From Polyangiaceae bacterium (GTDB taxonomy: Bacteria; Myxococcota_A; Polyangia; Polyangiales; Polyangiaceae), in contig JABTUA010000002.1 in assembly GCA_015075635.1 (NCBI GenBank), forward strand, positions 2,236,708 through 2,300,707: a stretch of DNA of 64,000 bases. The letters are read 5' to 3'. The position numbers and the translations under genes were made by a program. Every line of letters begins with the position of its first letter. Position 1 is the first letter of the stretch. Below are positions 37,471 to 46,015 of this stretch, in pieces. The notes beneath the pieces were generated by a model. The model made no database searches and was not told where the DNA came from. It worked only from the letters and a program-made list of their open reading frames with translations.

Positions 37471-39771
37471 TCAGAATACCGCCTCGACGCCGATGCTCGG
37501 GATCGTCACTGGGCCGATCTCCTGCGCCCGGCACTCGCCGTCGGCGTCACACTCGAGATCCACCGTCTCCTTGCTGAGCGTGGCGTTCAGGACCTCGAGC
37601 ACGAACGCCCAATAGCCGCGCTGCCCCAAGCGCCAGCGCTTCTCCAGGCGCACGTCCACCCGGTAGAAGTCCGGCACGCGCGGCGGGCTCTCGGAGCGTA
37701 GCTGGTCGTCATCGGCCTGCTCCGACGGGAACCCGGAGTAGTAGACCAGCCGCGTCCCGGCCCGCCAGCGCCGCCCGAGGTCGTAGGCCAGCGCGAGGTT
37801 CAGGACGTGTGTGCGGTCGAACGACGACGGGAAGTGCTCGCGTCCGTAGCTGCGCGTGGAGCGGCTGAGCGTGTAGGAGAGATAGCCGCCGAGCTTCTGG
37901 GTGAGCGGCCGGCGCAGCATCAGCTCGGCCCCGACGGCGGAGCCCAGGCTGCGGCGATCGATGCGATCGGCGCGATCTCCGCTGCCGCCACCGCCCTGAT
38001 TGGCGCCGATGCCGTCGGTCATGTCGAGGAACACGTTCTGGAACAGCGTCAGCGACCCGGTGAAGCCCTCGGGCAAGTCCTGCTCCACGCCCGCGCTGGA
38101 CTGCAAGCTCTCCTGGAGCCCGCCTTGCAGACCGGCGAGCTGGAAGCCGGGCACCGGGACCACGAAGCTCGGCGGCTGGTGCACGATGCCGAATGCGTGG
38201 ATCAGGCGCAGCTTCGGCGTGATCTCGAAGCGCGCGGAGATGCGCGGGTCGATGCCGATCAGCGCCGCGCCGTTCGACGCGTAGAGGTCCAGGCGTAGGC
38301 CCGGGGTCACGCTCACGCCGCGCGCCGCTTCGATGCTGACGTCGCTGTACGCTCCGATCGCCAGATCGGTGCGAGTCGGGAACAAGCGATCGAATATCTC
38401 CTGCTCCTCCGGCTCGTCGATGTCGAAGCTCGGCGCCTGGACGTCGTAGCTGTCCACCGCGACGTCGGTGCCCGCGCGGATGGCGACCCGGCGGCTCGGC
38501 CGGTGCCTGACCTCGCTGCGCGCCGAGAGCATGCGGTCCCGAACGAAAAAGTCTCGCTCTCCGCCCCGCGTCCGATCGAAGCCCGCAGTGAGGGCGAGGC
38601 GCGTCTCGGTGCGCTGGGAGGCGCGGTGGTCCCAGCGCAGGTCCACGCGGTGGAACTCGGTCCCGAGCACCGTCTTCACCTCCTGCTCGTCCTTCTCGCC
38701 GATGAAGTCGTAGGCGCCGAACGAGAACACGGTCAGCGTGTCCCGGGCCGTGACGTCGTGGCTGGCGCGCAGCTGGTAGTCCCAGTACTCGAGCACCGCC
38801 TCCGGAGAGAGGAGCGAGAAGAGCAGGCCGGTGTAGGAGTAGCGGCCGGCGACCAGCGCCGTGCCACGGCCGCCGTCGAAGGGCGCCTCGACCAGCGCGC
38901 CGGCGTCGATCAGCCGAACGCTCGCCTCACCGTGGAGCTCCGGCCGAGGCGGCGTGGTCTCGCCGGCCACGATGCCTCCCGCGAAGCGCCCGAAGCGCGC
39001 CGGATAGCCGCCGGGGTAGAGGTCCACGCGCTCGACGATGCCCGGGTGGATCACCGAGGGCCCGAGCCCCACGTGATAGAGGAGCGGCACCCGGATGCCA
39101 TCCAGGAAGTAGCCGACGTTGCCCGGCGGCGCGCCGCGCACGAAGAAGAAGGGCACGCCGCTGATGATCGGCGTGACGCCCGGTAAAGCTTCGACGGCGC
39201 GGAACGGATCGCCGAAGGCGCCCGGGAGCTCTCGCACCTCGGCGCGGGTGAAGCTCCGCACCGTGGGCGCGCGCTTGTCGCCGTAGACGGTGACCTCGAG
39301 CTGTTCGCGGGCGCGCGGGCCGGGCGCCGGCGGCCCGGCTTCCGGCGCAGGTGCCTCACTGCCGGGCGGCGCGGGCGGCGGCTCGGTGAAGCGGACCTCG
39401 AAGCGAATGCGCGACGCCACCGCCCGGCCCCCGCGCTTGGCGGGATCGAACTGCCAGCGCCAGGCGCTCCGCAGCGCGACCTCCGAGAAGGGCGGCTCGC
39501 CGCTGACCACGGTCACGTCCCGGACGTCGCCCTCGACGCCGATGACCAGCTCGAGCACCACGCTGGCGTCGCCCTCTCCCCCCTCGGGGTAAGCCACGCT
39601 CGTGTCGCCGACCACGCGGGGGCGCTCGACGTCCGGCCCCTGCGCGCGCGCGGCGGCCGAGAGCAGGCAGAGCGCGAGCGCGAGCAGAAGCGGGGTCAGC
39701 CGGGCGTCGGCTGATCGCAGCCGAACACCACGTCCACGTCCTGCACCTGTTGAGCCTTCAGCTTGTCGCAA
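37471..39771 (-). CDS. TonB-dependent outer-membrane receptor with N-terminal TonB-C domain
   Basis: The 766-residue protein has a signal peptide (about residues 25-43, ending SAAARA). Next comes a TonB-C-like domain (about 50-128: SVVLELVIGVEGDVRDVTVVSGEPPFSEVALRSAWRWQFDPAKRGGRAV) and a Pro-rich linker. A plug domain follows (about 155-270: FFFVRGAPPGNVGYFLDGIRVPLLYHVG), then an outer-membrane barrel ending in IPSIGVEAVF with the C-terminal aromatic. The plug-plus-TonB-C order is known in myxobacterial receptors. The start is unclear: TTG at 39771 overlaps the upstream gene by 76 nt, and no ATG lies before the signal peptide. It follows a vWA lipoprotein on the same strand. The substrate is unknown. 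Confidence 0.88.
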   Translation of the reverse strand: MRQAEGSTGAGRGRGVRLRSADARLTPLLLALALCLLSAAARAQGPDVERPRVVGDTSVAYPEGGEGDASVVLELVIGVEGDVRDVTVVSGEPPFSEVALRSAWRWQFDPAKRGGRAVASRIRFEVRFTEPPPAPPGSEAPAPEAGPPAPGPRAREQLEVTVYGDKRAPTVRSFTRAEVRELPGAFGDPFRAVEALPGVTPIISGVPFFFVRGAPPGNVGYFLDGIRVPLLYHVGLGPSVIHPGIVERVDLYPGGYPARFGRFAGGIVAGETTPPRPELHGEASVRLIDAGALVEAPFDGGRGTALVAGRYSYTGLLFSLLSPEAVLEYWDYQLRASHDVTARDTLTVFSFGAYDFIGEKDEQEVKTVLGTEFHRVDLRWDHRASQRTETRLALTAGFDRTRGGERDFFVRDRMLSARSEVRHRPSRRVAIRAGTDVAVDSYDVQAPSFDIDEPEEQEIFDRLFPTRTDLAIGAYSDVSIEAARGVSVTPGLRLDLYASNGAALIGIDPRISARFEITPKLRLIHAFGIVHQPPSFVVPVPGFQLAGLQGGLQESLQSSAGVEQDLPEGFTGSLTLFQNVFLDMTDGIGANQGGGGSGDRADRIDRRSLGSAVGAELMLRRPLTQKLGGYLSYTLSRSTRSYGREHFPSSFDRTHVLNLALAYDLGRRWRAGTRLVYYSGFPSEQADDDQLRSESPPRVPDFYRVDVRLEKRWRLGQRGYWAFVLEVLNATLSKETVDLECDADGECRAQEIGPVTIPSIGVEAVF

Positions 39772-40913
39772 TCAGCCCCGTAGAAGGTAATCTGATTGGT
39801 CTGAGCATCGTAGTCCCACCCGCTCTGGTGCGTCTTGTCCTGGGGCAGCTTCACGTTGTCGAAGAACACGAAGACCTTGCTGGGGTCCTTGGGCGTGGTG
39901 TTCAGGGTGAACGAGCAGCTGGCGATGCTACCCGCGATCTTGCTCAGGGCCGCCGAGAGGCTCGTCGGATCGTTGGCCTTGTAGAACTTCGCCGTCGGGT
40001 CCGTGGGGTCGTTGTTCGGGACGCCGCCGGCCACCGCGAACTTGTTCATCTGGGCGGCGTCGATGTTGTTGCCGAAACCGAGCACGAAGGTGGAGACCCC
40101 GGACGTGTTCAGCGCCGTGATGATCCCTTCGGTGCCCACGTCGCCGCCCGCGGCGTTGCAGCCCGCCTGCGCGCCGTCGGTGATGAGGAGCACGTAGCTC
40201 TTGCGGGTCGTGTCCTTGAGCGCGGGGTCCTGGCTCGCCTGCTGCATCGCGGTGTCGATGTTGGTCACGCAGGGCCCGTCCGGAAAGAACTTGTCCGCCG
40301 CCTTGAGCGCCGCGGTCAGGAGCGCCTGGATGCCAGCCTCGTTGGCGTCGGCGATGGCGAACTGCGAGGCGTCCTGGGTGCAGTTCGCGCCAGTGATGTC
40401 CGGGAACAGGCCGAGCCCCCAGCGCACTTTGCCGTTGAAGTTGGTGAGCATCTGGTTCAGGGCGTTCACGGCGATCACCCACTTGGTCTGCCCTCCTCCG
40501 CCGCCGCCCGTCATGGAGCAGCTGCGGTCGAGCGAGATGTAGAGGTTCGGCGCCACTGCCTCGATGGTGAACTCCTCGGCGCCGCAGCCGCCGCCGGGCA
40601 CGCAGGTCTTGCTCGTCGTGTCGCACATTAGCCCGGCATCGCAGTCGCCGTCCGCCTCGCAGCTCCCGGTGGGGATACACTTGCCGGTGGTGCTGCAGAA
40701 GCTGGCGCTGTCGCAGCCGGCGGCGCAGCCGCTGCTGATGCCCCCGCTGCCGCCGCCGACGCCGATGCCACCGCTGCCGCCGCTGCCACCCTTGGCACCG
40801 GTGCCCGGCAACGCGCCGCCACCGGCCGTCTCGCCGCCGTCCTCGCCGCCGCAGCCGAAGGCCAACGAGGCCAGCCCACTCACCAGGAACACCGCGCCGA
40901 GCCAGCGTGTCAT
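39696..40913 (-). CDS. Lipoprotein with von Willebrand factor A domain
   Basis: The product is 405 residues from the ATG at 40913, preceded by AAGGAGG. Its signal peptide ends FGC, and a Gly/Ser linker and a Cys-rich segment follow (CAAGCDSASFCSTTGKCIPTG, with DGDCDAGLMCDTTSKTCVPGGGCG) that look like EGF/Notch-type disulfide modules. A vWA domain occupies about residues 125-335, with the MIDAS triad start DRSCS (DxSxS) and LLITDGAQAGC in the later segment. The C-terminus has an added Cys-containing beta region (SCSFTLNTTPKDPSKVFVFFDNVKLPQ). It is probably an adhesion or metal-binding surface protein. Its stop overlaps the receptor's start region. Confidence 0.88.
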   Translation of the reverse strand: MTRWLGAVFLVSGLASLAFGCGGEDGGETAGGGALPGTGAKGGSGGSGGIGVGGGSGGISSGCAAGCDSASFCSTTGKCIPTGSCEADGDCDAGLMCDTTSKTCVPGGGCGAEEFTIEAVAPNLYISLDRSCSMTGGGGGGQTKWVIAVNALNQMLTNFNGKVRWGLGLFPDITGANCTQDASQFAIADANEAGIQALLTAALKAADKFFPDGPCVTNIDTAMQQASQDPALKDTTRKSYVLLITDGAQAGCNAAGGDVGTEGIITALNTSGVSTFVLGFGNNIDAAQMNKFAVAGGVPNNDPTDPTAKFYKANDPTSLSAALSKIAGSIASCSFTLNTTPKDPSKVFVFFDNVKLPQDKTHQSGWDYDAQTNQITFYGADCDKLKAQQVQDVDVVFGCDQPTPG

Positions 40914-40966
40914 CGGGACCTCCTTCGCTGATGGTAGCGGGGCCGATACTCCGCCGCACCCTCGAT

Positions 40967-41827
40967 CTACCCGGACTTTTCCGCCGGGACTGCGTCTTTG
41001 CAGCAGCGGAAGCCGATCTCGTAGAAGCGGAAGGCGTTGCCGTGGTTCGTGACCGCGTTCTGGCAGGTGCGCGGCTCGGCCCAGTAGCGTCCTTTCAACG
41101 ACCCGGAGAAGTCCTTGCCGGAGCCGCCATCGCGCCGCCGGGTCCACTCCTCGACGTTGCCGCACAGATCGAAGACCTGCGCCGGACCTGCGCAGCCGGG
41201 GTTCGAGCCGCTCGGCTCGGCCTGGTACAGCGCCTCCACGTGATCGGCGGCGACCTTCCCCGAGGCCGAGGTCACGCGCGCCGCGTCGAGGAGCTGACCG
41301 AGCGACTCGACGTTCGGTTTGGACACGGTCCACGGCCAGCCGTTCAGCTTGCTCTGGTCGTAGAGCTTCCAGGTCTCGTCGTCGTTGCAGGTACCGGAGA
41401 CGTGGGCGTCGCCGTACGGGTAGCTGGTCCCGGTCGGCCCCTCGCAGCTTCGCGTCCACTCGTCGTCGAAGCACAGGCGCTTGCCGCGCGCCTGGCACCA
41501 GGCCTCGCTCTCGTCGAACGTGAACATGACCAGAGGGAGCGCTCCCGGCTGGTTCGGTGCCTCGTAGCGATCGACGCAGGCCGCCTCGACCAGCAGCATG
41601 TCGGCCGGGCAGGGCGCCGCGGCCTCTGCTTCGGGCGTCGCGTCGGCGGCTTCCTCGGACGCGTCGGCCTCGCTCGGAGCATCGCTGGCGTCGCTCGCCG
41701 AGGCGTCGGCGCCGGCCGCGCCACCGCCGCCCGACGAAGCCGCGTCGTCGTCGTCGTCGCTGCAGGCCCCGAGCCCGAGAGCCGCCGCGAGCGGGAACAC
41801 CACCCAGCGCCGCATGCTCGCCATCAT
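40967..41827 (-). CDS. Lipoprotein with sulfatase-modifying-factor (FGE/SUMF1-like) domain
   Basis: The 286-residue protein has an N-terminal signal peptide (MRRWVVFPLAAALGLGAC) and an Asp/Ser/Ala-rich linker to about residue 75. Then comes an FGE-type fold (MLLVEAACVDRYEAPNQPGALPLVMFTFDESEAWCQARGKRLCFDDEWTRSCEG, SYPYGD, DLCGNVEEWTRR, GFRCC). In true formylglycine-generating enzymes two specific cysteines do the chemistry; here the pattern is looser, so it is more likely a non-enzymatic member such as those in many surface proteins. Start options ATG 41827, 41824 or 41815 were not decided by a Shine-Dalgarno. It lies between the vWA lipoprotein and a further lipoprotein, all on the minus strand. 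Confidence 0.83.
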   Translation of the reverse strand: MMASMRRWVVFPLAAALGLGACSDDDDDAASSGGGGAAGADASASDASDAPSEADASEEAADATPEAEAAAPCPADMLLVEAACVDRYEAPNQPGALPLVMFTFDESEAWCQARGKRLCFDDEWTRSCEGPTGTSYPYGDAHVSGTCNDDETWKLYDQSKLNGWPWTVSKPNVESLGQLLDAARVTSASGKVAADHVEALYQAEPSGSNPGCAGPAQVFDLCGNVEEWTRRRDGGSGKDFSGSLKGRYWAEPRTCQNAVTNHGNAFRFYEIGFRCCKDAVPAEKSG

Positions 41828-41870
41828 GGCCCGACTTCGGCCCCGGCGCAGCGCGAGTTGCGCGACAAAA

Positions 41871-42749
41871 TCACTCTTCGGCGGGCGCCTCCGGCTCGAG
41901 TGGCGCCGCCGCGGACGAGAGCGAGAGCTCGGCCTTCTCGGCGCCGAGCCGGGCGAGCACGGTGGCCTCCACGCGCACCGTGAGCTCCTCCGGCGCGGCC
42001 GGCAAGCGCACCAGCGGCAGCTCGATCACGAGCCTTTCGCCCGGCGGGAGCGCGTGCCAGCCCGCGGGCAGCTTCTTCCGGCCCACCAGCTTCGCCAGAT
42101 CCTCTCGGGACACGAAGCGCTCGTCGCTGAGGCGGCCGGCACGCTCGAACACGACCCGCAAGGTCAGCGTACCGTCGGGGAGCTTCGGCTCGTACACGGC
42201 CAGCTCGAGGGGCCTGACGCCTTGGTGGACCAGCGCGGCGTCCACCACCGCGTTCGGGCCGTCGACGCGGGCGCGGGCGGCGAGCTTCAGCGCTGCCAGC
42301 GGTCGCTGTCGGGCCGACTCGATCAGACCGTCCAGGAGCAGGCGCAAGGACTTCATCCCCTCGTCGCTCCCCAAGAGCGACACCTCCGCGCGCCGAGCGC
42401 CGTGGGCGAGACGCAAGTGACCCGACCCCTCCGCCGTGAACCCCGGCTCGTCGTCGCGGTCGAGCAGCGAGTGGTCGCGCACCACCCGCTCGATGGCGCT
42501 CCGCTCCTCGGGCTTGGGCCGCACGGCGAAGAAGCCGACGGCCCCGCCTTGCTCGCCACGCCACGGGCGGCGGAGCGTGAGCCGCGTCAGCCCCTCGGCC
42601 TTCAGCGTGAGCTCGAAGCCCTCTCGGGGGCGCATGGCTTCGACGCCGTAGCTCACCTCGAGCCCGCGAGTCGGCGGGCCGCTCTCGGCTCGCGGCTTGC
42701 CACAGGCTCCCAGCGTCAGGCAGAGCCCGAGCAGAATCCCGACGCGCAT
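41871..42749 (-). CDS. Lipoprotein of unknown function
   Basis: The product is 292 residues from the ATG at 42749 (MRVGILLGLCLTLGAC). After the lipobox and a short polar stretch comes about 260 residues with two balanced halves. The first holds GLTRLTLRRPWRGEQGGAVGFFAV and SGHLRLAHGARRAEVSLLGSDEGM. The second has a beta-sandwich-like stretch (LELAVYEPKLPDGTLTLRVVFERAGRL, RLVIELPLVRLPAAPEELTVRVEATVLARLG). No recognised domain or catalytic motif. The gene ends 44 bp before the SUMF1-like gene on the same strand, and its divergent start is 45 bp from the pilin-like gene. It probably sits in the envelope. Confidence 0.8.
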   Translation of the reverse strand: MRVGILLGLCLTLGACGKPRAESGPPTRGLEVSYGVEAMRPREGFELTLKAEGLTRLTLRRPWRGEQGGAVGFFAVRPKPEERSAIERVVRDHSLLDRDDEPGFTAEGSGHLRLAHGARRAEVSLLGSDEGMKSLRLLLDGLIESARQRPLAALKLAARARVDGPNAVVDAALVHQGVRPLELAVYEPKLPDGTLTLRVVFERAGRLSDERFVSREDLAKLVGRKKLPAGWHALPPGERLVIELPLVRLPAAPEELTVRVEATVLARLGAEKAELSLSSAAAPLEPEAPAEE

Positions 42750-42794
42750 GACCGCACTCTTAGCCCGACGGGGCCGACGTGGTAAACGCGGCTC

Positions 42795-43316
42795 ATGGCC
42801 GAAGGCACCAAGGGCAAGAGCACCCTCGTGATCGTCCTGATGGTAGTGGGCGGCGCCCTTGCCCTCGTGGTGGTGATCGTCGGCGTCCTGGCGGCCCTCG
42901 GGATCTCGGGCTTCCGCAGCTACTTGAGCCGAGCCAAGGCCGCGGAAGGTCAGGCCGAGGTGCAGCGGCTGGCCCGTGGCATCGCCCGCTGCGCCGAGGG
43001 TGGCGGCGTCGCAGCAGCCAGCGATCCGACCCTGCCGCCCAGCGCGCCGCCCGTCCCGGCGAGCCTCGGCGACGTCTCGGGGCGCAAGTACATGTCGAGC
43101 CCAACGGACTGGTCCCAGCCGACCTACAAGTGCGCGAGCTTCGAGATCAGCATGCCCCAGTACTTCCAGTACGAGTGGCAGCTCACGGGGCCCGGCAGCG
43201 GCAAAGCCATCGCGCGTGCCGACCTGGACGGGGACGGCAAGGTGGACCAGGAGCTCACCTCCGTCGTCACCTGCTCCGGTGCTACGTGCAGCGCGTCGGC
43301 GCCCAGCGGGCGCTGA
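42795..43316 (+). CDS. Type IV pilin-like protein with atypical N-terminus
   Basis: The 173-residue protein has a long hydrophobic helix near the N-terminus (about 10-38, LVIVLMVVGGALALVVVIVGVLAALGI). The pilin-like amphipathic continuation follows (SGFRSYLSRAKAAEGQAEVQRLARGIARC). The C-terminal part has YFQYEWQLTGPGSGKAIARADLDGDGKVDQ, and the ARADLDGDG run is characteristic of deltaproteobacterial PilA. The usual prepilin cleavage motif (short basic leader, then G/F-T-L-x-E) is not visible: the leader is MAEGTKGKS and no Glu at +5 is clear. It may be a minor pilin or a pilin-derived membrane protein. The C-terminal cysteines could form a disulfide loop. It abuts the TSUP gene 0 bp downstream. 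Confidence 0.7.
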   Translation: MAEGTKGKSTLVIVLMVVGGALALVVVIVGVLAALGISGFRSYLSRAKAAEGQAEVQRLARGIARCAEGGGVAAASDPTLPPSAPPVPASLGDVSGRKYMSSPTDWSQPTYKCASFEISMPQYFQYEWQLTGPGSGKAIARADLDGDGKVDQELTSVVTCSGATCSASAPSGR

Positions 43317-44036
43317 GTGTCCTTCGCCGCGCTCGCTCTCGCAGGCTTCGTCCTGGCCATCGCCTCGGCGGTGCAGGGCTCGGTGGGCTTCGGTTCGGCG
43401 CTCCTGGCGGCGCCGTTCCTCGTGCTCATCGACCCGCGGCTGGTGCCCGGGCCTCTGCTCGTCGCGACGACTGTGCTGACCGTCCTGCTCAGCGTGCGAG
43501 AGCGCGAGGGCATGGACCTCCGCGGCGTCGGTGTCGCCATCTTGGGACGCCTGCCCGGAGTGGCGGTCGGCGCGTGGCTCCTGACCCGCGTGCCGGCGCA
43601 CGCCCTGGGGCCGTTCTTCGGCGCGCTGATCGTGCTCGCGACGCTGATCATGGCCTTCGGCCCGGCGATTCAGCCGAGTCGGCCCGCGCTCCTGGGCGCT
43701 GGCTTCGTGAGCGGCATCATGGGCACGAGCTCCAGCATCGGTGGCCCGCCGATGGCGCTGATCTACCAGCACGAGCCCGGCGCTCGCATGCGCGGAACGC
43801 TGTCGGGCTACTTCACGCTCGGCGCGCTCCTGTCGCTGGTGGCGCTCGTGCTGAGCGGACGCTTCGGTCGCTGGGAGGTCGAGGCCGCAGCCTGGCTCAC
43901 GCCGGGAGTGCTGATCGGGTTCTTCGCCTCGAGGCACGCCGCGCGCTGGCTCGACCGCGGGCGAACCCGCGTCGCCGTCCTCTGGACGGCGGGGCTCGCC
44001 GGAGCGCTGCTGGTGGTCCTCGGCGCGCTGCGCTGA
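43317..44036 (+). CDS. TSUP/TauE-SafE-family permease
   Basis: The product is 239 residues with a GTG start directly after the pilin stop. It has about eight hydrophobic helices in two similar halves, with GSVGFGSALLAAPFLVLIDP near the start and GFVSGIMGTSSSIGGPPMALIYQH in the second half. These are the two copies of the Gly/Pro-rich motif of the TauE/SafE sulfite/sulfonate exporter family. Such proteins move sulfite, sulfonates, sulfate or other anions across the inner membrane. The substrate is not decided. It converges with the Cys-rich lipoprotein gene one base away. Confidence 0.87.
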   Translation: MSFAALALAGFVLAIASAVQGSVGFGSALLAAPFLVLIDPRLVPGPLLVATTVLTVLLSVREREGMDLRGVGVAILGRLPGVAVGAWLLTRVPAHALGPFFGALIVLATLIMAFGPAIQPSRPALLGAGFVSGIMGTSSSIGGPPMALIYQHEPGARMRGTLSGYFTLGALLSLVALVLSGRFGRWEVEAAAWLTPGVLIGFFASRHAARWLDRGRTRVAVLWTAGLAGALLVVLGALR

Positions 44037-44037
44037 G

Positions 44038-45114
44038 TCAGGTCCCTGCGCCGACGCGACCGCTCACGCTGGCGCTGGCCTGCACACTGACGTTGATGCG
44101 CACCGAGGCCTGAACGGAGGCGTGCGCCGCCGCCGCCACGCAGGCCACGGCCTGTGCGCCAGCGTTGCCGATGATCTTGGGCAGCCGTCCGCCCACGTCC
44201 ACGACGACCTTCACGTCACCGAGCACCCGCTTGCCGAGACCCACCTCGGCCTGGATCAAGTAGGGCAGGTTCGCGCGCAGCGTGGCGGCGAGCCGCATGG
44301 CCATCTCGGCGTTCTGGCTCACGTTCACGTTCACCTGCCCCGGCGTGCACTGGGCGCGCAGGCTGGCGCGCGCGTTGCAGCTCGCCTGACACTCGCCCGA
44401 CGCGCTCGGGCCCTGCACGGAGCCTTCGCACTTCGGCGCCTGCCATTGCCCCTGGCACTTGGCGTGGCAAGTGGCGTCGCAGCTGCCGGTGCAGGTGCCG
44501 TTGCAGGCGCCGGCACAACGACCCTGCGCGTCCACCGCGCTGCACTGGCCGTTGCACGTGCCGTTGCAGCGACCTTCGCAGCGGCCCTCGCAGGTCCCCT
44601 GGCAGTAGCCCGAGAGCCGCGCGGGCTCGCACTGCGCCACGATCTGCCCCGGATCCACCTGCACGTTGCACTGACCCTCGCAGCTCGCCTTGGCCTGGAA
44701 GTCGGCCTGGCACATCGGCGGCTGCGCCTGCACCTGGATCTGGATGCCCTGCTTCAAGATCCAGTCCACCTGGGCGGAGAGGGCCCCACAGGCCGCCTTG
44801 GCAGCGGCGCCGGGCTCGTCGTTCTTCGGCGCCATGGCCGCGTCCGGGATGCCGAGGTCGCGACCCATGTTCTTGCAGGCGGTGGTGGCCAAGCCCTCCA
44901 TCTGGATCGAGGCCTGCATCAGATCCTTGGTGGCGGCGACGAACGCGCGCACCTCGGCGTTGGCCTTGGCGTTCGCCGAGAAGCTCATCTGCATCGGATC
45001 GCCGGAGCCGAGCGCGGGACAGGCCGCGCCGCCCAGCGCGCCGAACTTTCCGTCCATGCAGCTCGCCGACACGAACACCATGACCAGGAAGAACACGAAG
45101 CGAATGAAGCGCAT
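44038..45114 (-). CDS. Cys-rich repeat lipoprotein
   Basis: The product is 358 residues from the ATG at 45114, with GGAGG seven bases upstream on the coding strand. The lipoprotein signal ends VSASC. Residues of about 20-140 are helical. A Cys-rich block follows (about 150-265) with repeated CxGxC and CxxxC spacing (CQGTCEGRCEGRCNGTC, CSAVDAQGRC, CNGTCTGSCDATC), then a valine/serine beta-rich tail (VQASVRINVSVQASASVSGRV). The spacing recalls disulfide-rich structural repeats rather than metal-binding CxxC pairs. No named family. It is divergent from the glycerophosphodiesterase gene at 45211. Confidence 0.84.
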   Translation of the reverse strand: MRFIRFVFFLVMVFVSASCMDGKFGALGGAACPALGSGDPMQMSFSANAKANAEVRAFVAATKDLMQASIQMEGLATTACKNMGRDLGIPDAAMAPKNDEPGAAAKAACGALSAQVDWILKQGIQIQVQAQPPMCQADFQAKASCEGQCNVQVDPGQIVAQCEPARLSGYCQGTCEGRCEGRCNGTCNGQCSAVDAQGRCAGACNGTCTGSCDATCHAKCQGQWQAPKCEGSVQGPSASGECQASCNARASLRAQCTPGQVNVNVSQNAEMAMRLAATLRANLPYLIQAEVGLGKRVLGDVKVVVDVGGRLPKIIGNAGAQAVACVAAAAHASVQASVRINVSVQASASVSGRVGAGT

Positions 45115-45210
45115 GACGACCTCCGACGGACGACCGGAGCCTTGCCGCTCGGCCGAGCCGCCGCAAGCCCCCGAGCCCGCACCGCTTGCGCTAGGCTGGC
45201 CGTCGCCCGA

Positions 45211-46014
45211 ATGCCGCGCCCGAAACCGTTCCTCGACGGACCGCGCCCGCTCTGCTTCGCGCACCGGGGCGGGGCGAAGCTCTGGCCGGAGAACACCCTG
45301 CCGGCGCTCGGCGGCGCCGTCGGGCTCGGCTTTCGCTACCTGGAGACCGACGTCCATTTGACGCGTGACGGGCACCTGGTCGTGTTCCACGACGAGCGGC
45401 TCGAGCGCACCACCGACGGCTACGGCCTCCTCCGCGACTTCACCCTGAGCGAGCTCGAGCGGCTGGACGCGGGCTACTGGTACTCGCCGGACGGCAAGAG
45501 CCGACCCTGGCGCGGCAAGGGCGTCCGAATTCCGCTCCTCCGCGAGGTGTTCGAGCTGAGCCCCACGCTCCGGGTGAACGTCGAGCTGAAGCAGGCCGGC
45601 GTCGGCCTGCCGCGCGCGCTCTGGGACTTCATCGAAGCGCACGGCATCCACGATCGCATCCTGGTCGCCTCGGCCGAAGCGGCCCTGGGGCGCGAGTTTC
45701 GCGCGCTCGCCCGGGGCACGGTCGCCACCAGCGCCTCGGCGCGGGAGGTCCTCGAGCTCTGGGCAGCGACGCGCGTCGGCCTCGACCGAGTGGTGCCCAT
45801 CGCCTACGACGCGCTGCAAGTCCCGCCGTTCTACTACTCGCTCCCGGTGGTGACCCCGCGCTTCGTGCGCGCGGCCCACGCCCGCGGGCTCCAGATCCAC
45901 GTCTGGACCATCGACGATCCGCTCGAGATGCGCCGGCTGCTCGCCCTCGGCGTGGACGGCCTGAAGAGCGACCGCCCCGATCTCTTGCTCGCCGTCATGC
46001 AGGAGAACCTCTGA
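45211..46014 (+). CDS. Glycerophosphodiester phosphodiesterase
   Basis: GDPD enzymes cleave glycerophosphodiesters to glycerol-3-phosphate plus an alcohol. The 267-residue protein shows the catalytic HRGG (FAHRGGAKLWPENTLPAL), the metal motif ETDVHLTRDGHLVVFHDERLERTTDG with His/Glu/Asp, the NVELKQAG strand, and the end HVWTIDDPLEMRRLLALGVDGLKSDRPDLLL typical of the TIM-barrel family. It has no obvious signal peptide, so it may be cytosolic. It starts at ATG 45211 and is followed 1 bp later by a small membrane-protein gene, an operon-like spacing. Confidence 0.92.
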   Translation: MPRPKPFLDGPRPLCFAHRGGAKLWPENTLPALGGAVGLGFRYLETDVHLTRDGHLVVFHDERLERTTDGYGLLRDFTLSELERLDAGYWYSPDGKSRPWRGKGVRIPLLREVFELSPTLRVNVELKQAGVGLPRALWDFIEAHGIHDRILVASAEAALGREFRALARGTVATSASAREVLELWAATRVGLDRVVPIAYDALQVPPFYYSLPVVTPRFVRAAHARGLQIHVWTIDDPLEMRRLLALGVDGLKSDRPDLLLAVMQENL

Positions 46015-46015
46015 G

